From Caballeronia mineralivorans PML1(12) (GTDB lineage: Bacteria > Pseudomonadota > Gammaproteobacteria > Burkholderiales > Burkholderiaceae), in assembly GCF_001028175.1 (NCBI RefSeq), contig NZ_AEJF01000116.1:86314-150313 (forward strand): 64,000 nt of DNA. Direction: 5' to 3'. Positions 17,857 to 25,268 of the stretch are shown here, piece after piece (position 1 is the stretch's first letter; the number at the start of each line of letters is the position of its first letter). Under the pieces are notes generated by a model, which did no database searches, was not told where the DNA came from, and saw nothing but the letters and a program-made list of their open reading frames with translations. A program made the translations under genes and the position numbers.

Positions 17857-18003
17857 TGAGTCCGGCCCGGTTATTTGTGCGCCGACGCTCAGGCAGCGTG
17901 CGGCAAACCGCGACGCCTGCGAGCCACACTCACAGGCAAATTACGATGAACTCAATGTATCCGGCGCTTAAGATTCGCGCCAAGACAGTTTGGCTTTGTA
18001 GCG

Positions 18004-18018
18004 ATAAGGCGCGCTTAT
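18004..18018. promoter_or_regulatory. ATA-N9-TAT site upstream of the accB-pxp operon
   Basis: The 15-mer ATAAGGCGCGCTTAT has ATAAG/CTTAT arms and matches the ATA-N9-TAT consensus known for Nac. It overlaps the stop codon of the nac-like gene, about 150 bases upstream of accB. A 14/15 identical copy lies at 20542. Confidence 0.6.
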
Positions 18019-18962
18019 GGTTCGGCGCAGGTCACGGGCGTGACGCCCAGCGCAAGGTCGGCAGCCAGTTCGAGCAGGATGTCCTTGACCGCCGCGGCCG
18101 GCTCGGAAAGCGGAAGATGGTCGGACAAACAGACCGAGAGCGGGATCTTGATGACGGGCGAGACAATCCGGCATTGCACGACATCGCCCGCTCCCGCCAC
18201 CACGCGCGCAGTCGAATCCGGCAGGATCGTGGCCCCGATGCCGGCGCTCACCGCCGCAGCCAGCGTGGTTGCCGACTCGATCTCCGCGACGACCTTGGGC
18301 ACCATCTGGACGCGTGCAAACCCTTCGTCGACGTATTTTCGAAGGTAGTTGTAAGGTCTGGGCAGCAGCAGCGGAACGTCGCGCAAATCGGTAACGGCAA
18401 TCTGACCGGGGGCGATACCCATGCTGCGTGGAGCCACGAGAAAGAGTTCCTCATTCAGCAACAGCTGAAATGAGAGGCCATGGACCGGCTTGTCGCCGTA
18501 CAGCACGGCCATGTCCATGCGCCCGTTCATGATGAGTTCGCTGAGCGTGGTGCCGAAGTTCTCGTTGATATACAGAAGAATGTCCGGATGACGCGCCCGC
18601 ACCGAAGTCAGCAACGGCAGCGACAACGCGGAAGCGCCGGTCCCCGGCGCAAGCCCGACAGACACGGATCCCGACAAGGTCTGCCCGGCGCTCTTTACAT
18701 CGGCCTGGGCTTGCTCGTATTGCCGGAGGATAAGTTGTGCATGCCGATAAAGCGTCGCGCCCGCCTCTGTCGCCGTCACGCCACGCTTGGTACGCACGAG
18801 GAGTTGCTGCTGAAACTCGCTTTCGAGCGTGATCAGTTGCTGACTGAGCGCCGGCTGGGCAATATGCAGAACCTCGGCAGCCTGCGTGAGGCTGCCGATA
18901 TCCACAATCTTCACGAAGTACCTAAGTCGCCGCAGATTCACGTTCGTTGCCTGAAAAGTCAT
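18015..18962 (-). CDS. LysR-family regulator, Nac-like
   Basis: The 315-residue regulator has a LysR HTH at about residues 12-70. Its sequence (FVKIVDIGSLTQAAEVLHIA, then LVRTKRGVTATEAGATLY) is very close to the Nac family of nitrogen-assimilation regulators. The effector domain follows. I chose ATG 18962; in-frame starts further upstream (for example 19007) would add residues not typical of the family. The gene is upstream of and co-oriented with accB-pxp and divergent from a porin gene. Nac in enteric bacteria activates use of poor nitrogen sources, and 5-oxoproline would be one. Three Nac-type sites nearby support this. Confidence 0.87.
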   Translation of the reverse strand: MTFQATNVNLRRLRYFVKIVDIGSLTQAAEVLHIAQPALSQQLITLESEFQQQLLVRTKRGVTATEAGATLYRHAQLILRQYEQAQADVKSAGQTLSGSVSVGLAPGTGASALSLPLLTSVRARHPDILLYINENFGTTLSELIMNGRMDMAVLYGDKPVHGLSFQLLLNEELFLVAPRSMGIAPGQIAVTDLRDVPLLLPRPYNYLRKYVDEGFARVQMVPKVVAEIESATTLAAAVSAGIGATILPDSTARVVAGAGDVVQCRIVSPVIKIPLSVCLSDHLPLSEPAAAVKDILLELAADLALGVTPVTCAEP

Positions 18963-19371
18963 TCGATTTTCAGATGATAGGGCAAGGTCCGCCCCGCTGA
19001 CAGCCATCAAAAACCCCAGTCTCGCGCATTCGCCCCTCGGATTTCTCATCCATAAGTGGATGTTATTGCGTCAGCGCAAAGACGTCTTGGCGCTAACTTT
19101 TTCACCCGCTTAACGTTGCGCATCAACAAAGGCCGGTTGGTACCGACCGCGCGAGACGGCCATGCCGGAGTACCTCCAATGCTCCGCTGTGCCGGGTTTC
19201 CGATCGGACGCCCGGCGTGTAACGGGTAGTTCCGGGAGCGCAGTGCAGCACGCAAGCGCCCGGAATGTTGGGCGACGATAAGCGAATGCAGCCCGCCCAG
19301 GAGCGCGCCGGCAATACGCAAACGCTTGCCATGAAACACAGGGTTTGGATTTTCGACAACAGGGGAAAAAC
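18963..19371. promoter_or_regulatory. Divergent promoter region between the nac-like gene and a porin gene
   Basis: About 410 bases with no supported gene. It must carry the promoters of both divergent genes and the long leader of the porin gene. It contains an ATA-N9-TAT site at 19053-19067. Several short frames on the minus strand show no protein character. Confidence 0.5.
19053..19067. promoter_or_regulatory. ATA-N9-TAT site upstream of the nac-like gene
   Basis: ATAAGTGGATGTTAT matches ATA-N9-TAT and shares the ATAAG half with the sites at 18004 and 20542. It lies about 90 bases upstream of the nac-like start, where a LysR protein would bind for autoregulation. Confidence 0.5.
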
Positions 19372-20475
19372 ATGAAAAAAATTTGCTTCGCGGTACTAAG
19401 TGCAACGTGTGCCATGAGTGTCGCCCACGCGCAGTCGTCGGTTACGCTCTACGGGATTATCGATGAAGCCATTCGCTTCGATACCCACCAGAACCGAACC
19501 GGTGGAAAGCTCTTCACCATGGGAAGCGGCGGCGAAATGTCGGGCAGCCGCTGGGGCTTGCAAGGCTCGGAAGACCTGGGCGGCGGCATGAAGGCGATCT
19601 TCCAGCTCGAAAACGGATTCACACCGAACACCGGCGTGACGCAGCAGTCAACCCCGTCGGGTGCGGTCCGGCTTTTCGGCCGCACCGCCATGGTCGGGCT
19701 CGTGTCGCCCTACGGCACGGTCACGCTTGGCCGCCAGTACACGCTCGTGCATGAAATGGGCTACACGCATGACATCTATGCGTTCTCGAACTACACCGGG
19801 ACCACGGGCTTTCAGGGTGCAGGGGAAACCGGCGGTGGACGCCTCGACAATACGGCTCGCTATACCTCGCCAACCCTTGCCGGCTTCACCCTGCGCAGCG
19901 CCTACACATTTGGCCAGACCGCAGGGAACGTTCATCAGAACTCTTCGCCGGCCGTCAGTCTTTCTTATGATCGCGGGCCGCTCAGCGTGGGCGCTGCTTA
20001 TCAGATCATCAACAATATCGGTGGCCTGACGCCATCAACGACGGCTTACGGCAGCACCTATTTTGGCATCACGATCCCTGACAGTTCGCAGAAGGTATTT
20101 ACTGCAGGCGCGACCTATAAGATCGGCGATGCCAAGATCTACGGCTCCTACATTTATAGCCACGTGTATCCGGCTGACTACAGGAATGATTCGTTCTCCG
20201 TTGCAGCAAGCTACTTCATCACGCCCGCGCTGCAAGTGGCGCTGCCGTTTTATATCGACTTCCTGCATCACGCGAATACAAGCGGAACGCGGATCACGAC
20301 TGGCCCGACGCTTGACTACTTGCTCAGCAAGCGGACCGACGTTTATGTCGGCGTGGACTACAACCACCTGACCGGCGCATGGACCACGCTGGCGGGTAGT
20401 ACAGGCTCTAACCAACCCTTCTTTGGCTATAACTCACTGTTTGAAGCGACGATCGGCCTGCGTCACAGGTTCTGA
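19372..20475 (+). CDS. Outer-membrane porin (Burkholderia OmpC-like, Porin_4)
   Basis: The 367-residue protein has a signal peptide (MKKICFAVLSATCAMSVAHA) followed by QSSVTLYGIIDEAIR, the characteristic mature start of Burkholderia trimeric porins. It continues with GGEMSGSRWGLQGSEDLG and GRTAMVGLVSPYGTVTLGRQYT, and ends in the aromatic RHRF required for outer-membrane assembly. AGGGG precedes ATG 19372. It is divergent from the nac-like gene and upstream of an L-idonate dehydrogenase-like gene, so it may admit a solute of that pathway. Confidence 0.93.
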   Translation: MKKICFAVLSATCAMSVAHAQSSVTLYGIIDEAIRFDTHQNRTGGKLFTMGSGGEMSGSRWGLQGSEDLGGGMKAIFQLENGFTPNTGVTQQSTPSGAVRLFGRTAMVGLVSPYGTVTLGRQYTLVHEMGYTHDIYAFSNYTGTTGFQGAGETGGGRLDNTARYTSPTLAGFTLRSAYTFGQTAGNVHQNSSPAVSLSYDRGPLSVGAAYQIINNIGGLTPSTTAYGSTYFGITIPDSSQKVFTAGATYKIGDAKIYGSYIYSHVYPADYRNDSFSVAASYFITPALQVALPFYIDFLHHANTSGTRITTGPTLDYLLSKRTDVYVGVDYNHLTGAWTTLAGSTGSNQPFFGYNSLFEATIGLRHRF

Positions 20476-20541
20476 TCGACTGACCAGCTCGTTGTGAATG
20501 CGCGCGGCCTAGGCCGCGCGCAGTGGGATCGCAGCACGATC

Positions 20542-20556
20542 ATAAGGCGCGCCTAT
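20542..20556. promoter_or_regulatory. ATA-N9-TAT site upstream of the L-idonate dehydrogenase-like gene
   Basis: ATAAGGCGCGCCTAT differs from the site at 18004 by one base. It lies about 90 bases before ATG 20647 and about 65 bases after the porin stop. Position and match suggest control of the dehydrogenase gene by the same regulator as the pxp operon. Confidence 0.6.
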
Positions 20557-20646
20557 TGGTCCAGACCGAATCGATCTTGTTCAAGCTGAAGACCTGGCCG
20601 TAGAGTTGAGCACGCTCAACGCACTGCTCAACAAGGGGTTTTCGCC

Positions 20647-21681
20647 ATGCATGCACTCGTGATTCACGCGCCGCTGGATTTACGCATTGAAGATGTTCCG
20701 ACTCCCGAACCGGAAGCGCATCAACTGCTGATCCGCGTTCGCGCCGGCGGCATCTGCGGTTCCGATCTCCATTACTTCAATCACGGTGGCTTCGGTACGG
20801 TTCGCATCAAGGAACCGATGGTGCTCGGGCATGAAGTATCGGGCGTGGTGTCGCGCACAGGCACCGAGGTCACTGACATGCCCGTCGGAACCCGCGTGTC
20901 GATCAGTCCCAGCCGGCCTTGCGGACACTGCGAATACTGCCAGCAAGGTTTGCAGAACCACTGTCTCGACATGCGCTACTACGGCAGTGCAATGCGTACG
21001 CCGCACGTCCAGGGTGCGTTTCGCCAGGAGATTGTGATCGATCGATCGCAGGCCCATAGTGTCTCGGATGCACTGAGCGATGCCGAAGCCGCCATGGCCG
21101 AGCCACTGTCGGTTGCGCTTCACGCGGTTCGCCGCGCGGGGCTGTTGCTCGGCAAGCGTGTGCTGGTCACGGGATGCGGTCCGATCGGCGCATTGATTGT
21201 GGCGGCAGCGCGCCGCGCTGGCGCCGCGCATATCGTGGCAACCGATGTCAATGAATTGCCGCTTAAAAGCGCACGCGAGGTTGGTGCCGACCAGACGTTC
21301 AACATCTTGCAGGCGCCCGACGCGCTCCTGCCTTTTGCCGCAGGGAAAGGCACGTTCGACGTGCTGTTCGAAGCCAGCGGCAATGCCTCGGCATTGCGTG
21401 GCGCGTTCGACGCGATCCGTCCGCGGGGCGTCATCGTTCAGGTCGGTCTCGGGGGCGACGTGCCGCTGCCGATGAATGTCATCGTGGCCAAGGAATTCGA
21501 CTTGCGCGGCGCATTCCGGTTTCATGAGGAATTTGCCATCGCCGTTGAGCTGCTCAACAAGCGGTTGATCGATACCAAGCCGCTGATATCGGATATCTTC
21601 TCTTACCGCGATTCGCTCAAAGCTTTCGAAACCGCGAACGACCGGTCGAAAGCGATGAAAGTCATAGTGGATTTTGGCTGA
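20647..21681 (+). CDS. Zinc-dependent alcohol dehydrogenase, L-idonate 5-dehydrogenase-like
   Basis: The 344-residue medium-chain dehydrogenase has the catalytic zinc ligands in GGICGSD and GHEVSG, and the structural-zinc cysteine cluster CGHCEYCQQGLQNHC. The NAD-binding loop is GCGPIG. The N-terminus and the CGSDLHYFNHGGFG segment resemble IdnD, which oxidises L-idonate to 5-ketogluconate. A gluconate-5-dehydrogenase-like SDR (6991) and a 2-ketoacid reductase (11235) in the window would complete an idonate/ketogluconate route, although they sit in other operons. Sorbitol or threonine dehydrogenase are alternatives. Confidence 0.86.
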   Translation: MHALVIHAPLDLRIEDVPTPEPEAHQLLIRVRAGGICGSDLHYFNHGGFGTVRIKEPMVLGHEVSGVVSRTGTEVTDMPVGTRVSISPSRPCGHCEYCQQGLQNHCLDMRYYGSAMRTPHVQGAFRQEIVIDRSQAHSVSDALSDAEAAMAEPLSVALHAVRRAGLLLGKRVLVTGCGPIGALIVAAARRAGAAHIVATDVNELPLKSAREVGADQTFNILQAPDALLPFAAGKGTFDVLFEASGNASALRGAFDAIRPRGVIVQVGLGGDVPLPMNVIVAKEFDLRGAFRFHEEFAIAVELLNKRLIDTKPLISDIFSYRDSLKAFETANDRSKAMKVIVDFG

Positions 21682-21832
21682 CCAGTGCGGCTCGCTCGCG
21701 CCGGTGGACGGGGTTTGGCGGTTTTAGGGTTAGCGGTCGGAGGTGGGGCTGGGTTGGTGCTTTCGGCCTTAGTGGTCTATCAGCTAACTTAAACCGACCA
21801 CTAACCCCCAAACAGAACCCCGAGTGCGAACG

Positions 21833-21864
21833 AAAAAAAAGGCGCCGTGCGAACACGACGCCTT
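21833..21864 (-). terminator. Intrinsic terminator for the minus-strand small gene
   Basis: Arms AAGGCGCCGTG (21839-21849) and CACGACGCCTT (21854-21864) pair with one mismatch around a CGAA loop, read as UUCG on the minus strand. Eight A bases at 21833-21840 give the U-tract on the minus strand. It ends the transcript coming from the gene at 22190 rather than the dehydrogenase. Confidence 0.88.
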
Positions 21865-21970
21865 AAATTCTAGCTCCGAGGGGAGGGCTAGAACTGAGAG
21901 CCTGACCATCTCAACCTCCCGGCGCAAGGGCCGCTGAAGGTTCTACAACCTTGCCGCATCAACGTGCGGC
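21865..21970 (-). other. Multi-hairpin 3' region, candidate 3'-UTR-derived small RNA
   Basis: Four perfect short hairpins follow one another between the small gene and its terminator: TTCTAGC/GCTAGAA (21868-21893), TGAGA/TCTCA (21895-21913), AAGGTT/AACCTT (21937-21952) and GCCGCA/TGCGGC (21953-21970). With the terminator they make a compact structured RNA on the minus strand. Function is unknown. Confidence 0.5.
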
Positions 21971-21980
21971 GGCGTGACCG

Positions 21981-22190
21981 TCAATGCATCACGCCGAAAA
22001 AAGCATGAACGGCATCGCCTGGCGTGAGGCCTACATCAAAATAGCCCTGGAGACGATCCGCCGTCGAATCGTCCAGAACGAACGGAGGCTGGATGAACCG
22101 CGCGGCAACCGCCTTGTCGTACCAGACACTGATCCAGCCGCCGAGGTCAACCACTTCTTCCTGTCGTGGCATTCCGGATTTGTTAGCCAT
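21981..22190 (-). CDS. Small conserved-looking hypothetical protein
   Basis: A 69-residue protein with coding character: it has even, soluble composition with a VDLGGWISVWYDKA segment and a DDSTADRLQGYFD segment, and it ends in FFGVMH. The chosen ATG 22190 has GGAG a few bases upstream. The longer in-frame reading to 22319 lacks such support. I recognise no family. It stands alone on the minus strand and is followed by a structured 3' region and a strong terminator, which supports its being expressed. Confidence 0.6.
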   Translation of the reverse strand: MANKSGMPRQEEVVDLGGWISVWYDKAVAARFIQPPFVLDDSTADRLQGYFDVGLTPGDAVHAFFGVMH

Positions 22191-22611
22191 GGGATCTCCG
22201 CAGAACTCACCAAGGGTCGTCGAACTACCGTCCGGACACGCTTCATCGAAGCCTTCCGGGAGACGGTGGGAACACTTGCCAAGAGCCATCGTGATGAAAG
22301 GAAAACAAGCGTTGAACAACAGACGGATTTTTTGCGCCTAAACGTAACCGCAACCGCTGTACTCGCCGGGGAAACACCAAACAAACTGACCTGCACTTGA
22401 GCCGTAGCGGCCACCAACAACTACCGTCAAGTGACGGCTCACGACCCAGGGAATTTGCCATTACCGGCCTATCCGTCCAGACCGTTTCGCATGACACCAT
22501 GCTATCTGGTTCAGATGGTTTTTCCAGTCGGTAGAAGCGGAATTTGATTTAGGAATATCCTGCAACCTCTATAAGGATTTCCTGACAAGCCAGGCACGCC
22601 ATTCAACTTCC
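22191..22611. other. Intergenic region without a supported gene
   Basis: About 420 bases between the small gene and the response-regulator stop. It should hold the promoter of the small gene and the end of the two-component transcript. Frames on both strands here are short and I see no family resemblance or clear operator. Confidence 0.4.
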
Positions 22612-23244
22612 TTACTCCGTCACCAGACCGTGCCTGACCGCGTACCGAATGACTTCGGAATTGTTGTTAAGTCCGAGCTTCTGCATAAGCCGCATCTTAT
22701 GCGTGCTGATGGTTTTTGCGCTAAGCGACAACGCATCGGCAATGTCGTTGATGCTGTTGCCGGCCGCCAGCATTTGCAGCACCTGGAACTCGCGATCCGA
22801 GAGGATTTCGTGCGGAGGCCCGTCGCTTGAAGGCGAGTCGAAAACAATCGCATCGACCAGTTTAGGATCGATGAACCGCCCCCCCGCCGCCAGCTTGCGG
22901 ATAGCAGCCAGCAGGACCTCGAGGTCGCTGTCCTTGGTCACGTAGCCCGTCGCACCCGCGCGCAACGCCCGCGACACCACCTGCCCCTCGTTGTGAATGC
23001 TCAGCACCAGGATCGGCAACGTGGGCTGCTCAGCCCGCACGCGCCGGATCAAATCCACGCCGCTAATGCCGGGCATGGTCATATCGAGCAATAGCAGATC
23101 CACGTGGCAAGCACGCAGCTTGTCGACGACTTCGGACCCGTGCGCCGCTTCACCGACCACCGCAATGTCGGTGGTCGTGGCAACGATCTGCTTCAGGCCG
23201 CTTCTTACGATTGCGTGGTCATCCGCTATAAAAATACTGATCAT
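22612..23244 (-). CDS. NarL/FixJ-type response regulator
   Basis: The 210-residue regulator has a receiver domain (about 1-120) with the acidic DD pair, phospho-acceptor D54 in LLLDMTMPG, and the lysine in YVTKDS. A LuxR-type HTH follows (about 145-205; LSDREFQVLQMLAAGNSINDIA). It is the output protein of the operon. Its ATG overlaps the stop of the upstream kinase gene (ATGA, 23241-23244). The likely phosphodonor is the HisKA_3 kinase encoded directly before it. Target genes are not evident, but the divergent binding-protein gene at 27584 is a candidate. Confidence 0.93.
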   Translation of the reverse strand: MISIFIADDHAIVRSGLKQIVATTTDIAVVGEAAHGSEVVDKLRACHVDLLLLDMTMPGISGVDLIRRVRAEQPTLPILVLSIHNEGQVVSRALRAGATGYVTKDSDLEVLLAAIRKLAAGGRFIDPKLVDAIVFDSPSSDGPPHEILSDREFQVLQMLAAGNSINDIADALSLSAKTISTHKMRLMQKLGLNNNSEVIRYAVRHGLVTE

Positions 23245-25268
23245 CGTTCCCGTCCGCCATCCAGCGGTAAATTGATTGAAACCATGGTTCCGGCTCCTGG
23301 TGCACTGTCGATCTGCAACGTCCCTCCAATCAGGCGGGCTCGCTCGCTCATGCCGAGCAAACCGTAGGAATAGGCGCCTTGCGCCGACTCCGGATCGAAG
23401 CCCTGCCCGTCGTCGCTCACCCGCAAATCGAGCGCCACGTCGCTGCTGACAAGCGTCACAGCCACGCGAGACGCGCCGGCATGCCGCGATACATTCGTGA
23501 GCGACTCCTGGACGATACGGAACACGGCCGTCGCATGGGCGTCGGCAAGACTGGGTTCGCCGCCTCGAACCACCAGTTGGCAAGGCATGCCGTTACGCCG
23601 GCTGAAGTCTTCCGCAAGCCACTCCAGGGCCGACACAATACCGAAGTTGAGCGCCGCCGGTCTCAAGTGGCTCGCAACGTTGCGTACCATCCAGATGGTT
23701 TTCTCGACCAGCTCCCGGATGTCGTCGATCTTCCGGGTGGCTTCCGCGTCCGGGACTACGCGCATCTTGAGCAGCGCGACATCCATTTTTAGCGCGGTGA
23801 GCAACTGACCCAGCTCGTCGTGAATCTCCAATGCTATGCGACGCCGCTCCTCTTCGCGGATCGCCTCCAGGTAGGCCGACAACTCGCGCAACTGCTCGCG
23901 CGATGCAAGCAGTTCCTCCTCGGTACGCTTGCGCTCGGTGATGTCCTGGACAGTGCCAACGATACCCCACGACTGCCCGTCTCTCGCATCCACGAGTTCT
24001 GCCTGAAGCCGTACGATGCGCGTGGTTCCATCCGGGCCCACGATGCGATGGTCAATGCCGAACGGTTGCCCTTTGGAGAGCAATACACGCATCGCACGCC
24101 TGACAACGGCATGGTCGTCGGGATGGACCACTGCGAGATAAGCGCTATAACACGGCTTGGCGACCGACGCTTCGAGACCGAGAATACGGTAGAGCTCGGA
24201 CGACCAGTGCGTGATGCCACCATCTCGATCCCACGCCCAGTCGCCGAGCCGGGCAAGGCGCTGGGCGTTGGCGAGGCTCGCTTCGCTCGCTCGCAGTTTC
24301 TCGTCGGCTTTCCTGCGCGCGGTGACGTCGTAGAGTCCCACGTAGATAGCAGGGATGTCGCCGTAGGTAGCCACGCGCGCGTTCGCCACGGCCCAGAACG
24401 AGGTCCCGTCAGGTCGCCTGAAACGCAACTCCGCGTTGCGCAAATTTCCCTCGTCGCGCAGATGATGCACTAACTCGTCGCGCTCTTGGGGCGAAGCATA
24501 AAAGTCGATGATGTTACTAACGGAAGACCGCGTTGCGTCGAGCGCAAAGAGTTCACGCAGCGGCTGGTTCATGTACAGGATGTCGCCTTCCGGCATGGAC
24601 GTGATGCACAGCGGCACCGGACTGGTCTCGACAATCGCGCGAAACCGCGCCTCGCTTTCCTTCAGCCGCGCCTCCACACCTCTGCGCTCGACAATCTCCA
24701 GATTGAGGCTGACATTGGCCCGCGCCAGCTCCTCGGTGCGTTGCGCGACCCGCGCCTCGAGTTCGTCTCGTGCATCGCATAACGCTTGTTGCGTTTTTTC
24801 GCGCGCGGCAATTTCATGCTGCAACTGCATGTTCCGCGTCACGAGTTGCTGCTGCAAGGTGCGCAATGCCAGATGCGTGCCAATGCGCGCCACGACTTCG
24901 TCAACCCGGATCGGCTTGGTCACGTAGTCGACGCCGCCCGCCGCAAGCCCTTCGACCACGTCGGCAGCCGCCGACATCGACGTCATGAAGATCACCGGAA
25001 TGTCGCTGGTATCGCTATTCGATTTAAGCCGGCGGCAAGTCTCGTAGCCGTCTATGCCGGGCATCTTGACGTCCAGCAGGATGAGATCGGGCTGCGAGAA
25101 CGCCGCGCGCTCCAGCGCCTCCAGACCGTCCAGCGCCACGAGCACGCGAAACCCCTGGCCCTCGAGGCTCTCCACCACGACGCTCAGATTGGCAGGCGTG
25201 TCGTCCACGATCAAAACCGCGGGAGGCTCCATGGTTGCCGCTGCAATGTCGATAGCGGTCTCGCTCAT
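23241..25268 (-). CDS. Cytoplasmic hybrid sensor kinase (REC-PAS-PAS-HisKA_3-HATPase)
   Basis: The 675-residue kinase begins with a receiver domain (about 15-135; D66 in LILLDVKMPG). It continues with a coiled coil (138-208), two PAS/PAC modules (about 208-320 and 330-447), and a HisKA_3 dimerisation domain with the phospho-acceptor H483 in ALEIHDELGQ. The HATPase domain (about 575-670) is of the NarX/DegS type. It has no membrane segment, so it senses an internal cue or takes phosphate through its receiver from the kinase encoded upstream. HisKA_3 kinases pair with NarL-type regulators, and one is encoded next. Stop and start overlaps (ATGA) tie the three genes together. Confidence 0.92.
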   Translation of the reverse strand: MSETAIDIAAATMEPPAVLIVDDTPANLSVVVESLEGQGFRVLVALDGLEALERAAFSQPDLILLDVKMPGIDGYETCRRLKSNSDTSDIPVIFMTSMSAAADVVEGLAAGGVDYVTKPIRVDEVVARIGTHLALRTLQQQLVTRNMQLQHEIAAREKTQQALCDARDELEARVAQRTEELARANVSLNLEIVERRGVEARLKESEARFRAIVETSPVPLCITSMPEGDILYMNQPLRELFALDATRSSVSNIIDFYASPQERDELVHHLRDEGNLRNAELRFRRPDGTSFWAVANARVATYGDIPAIYVGLYDVTARRKADEKLRASEASLANAQRLARLGDWAWDRDGGITHWSSELYRILGLEASVAKPCYSAYLAVVHPDDHAVVRRAMRVLLSKGQPFGIDHRIVGPDGTTRIVRLQAELVDARDGQSWGIVGTVQDITERKRTEEELLASREQLRELSAYLEAIREEERRRIALEIHDELGQLLTALKMDVALLKMRVVPDAEATRKIDDIRELVEKTIWMVRNVASHLRPAALNFGIVSALEWLAEDFSRRNGMPCQLVVRGGEPSLADAHATAVFRIVQESLTNVSRHAGASRVAVTLVSSDVALDLRVSDDGQGFDPESAQGAYSYGLLGMSERARLIGGTLQIDSAPGAGTMVSINLPLDGGRER

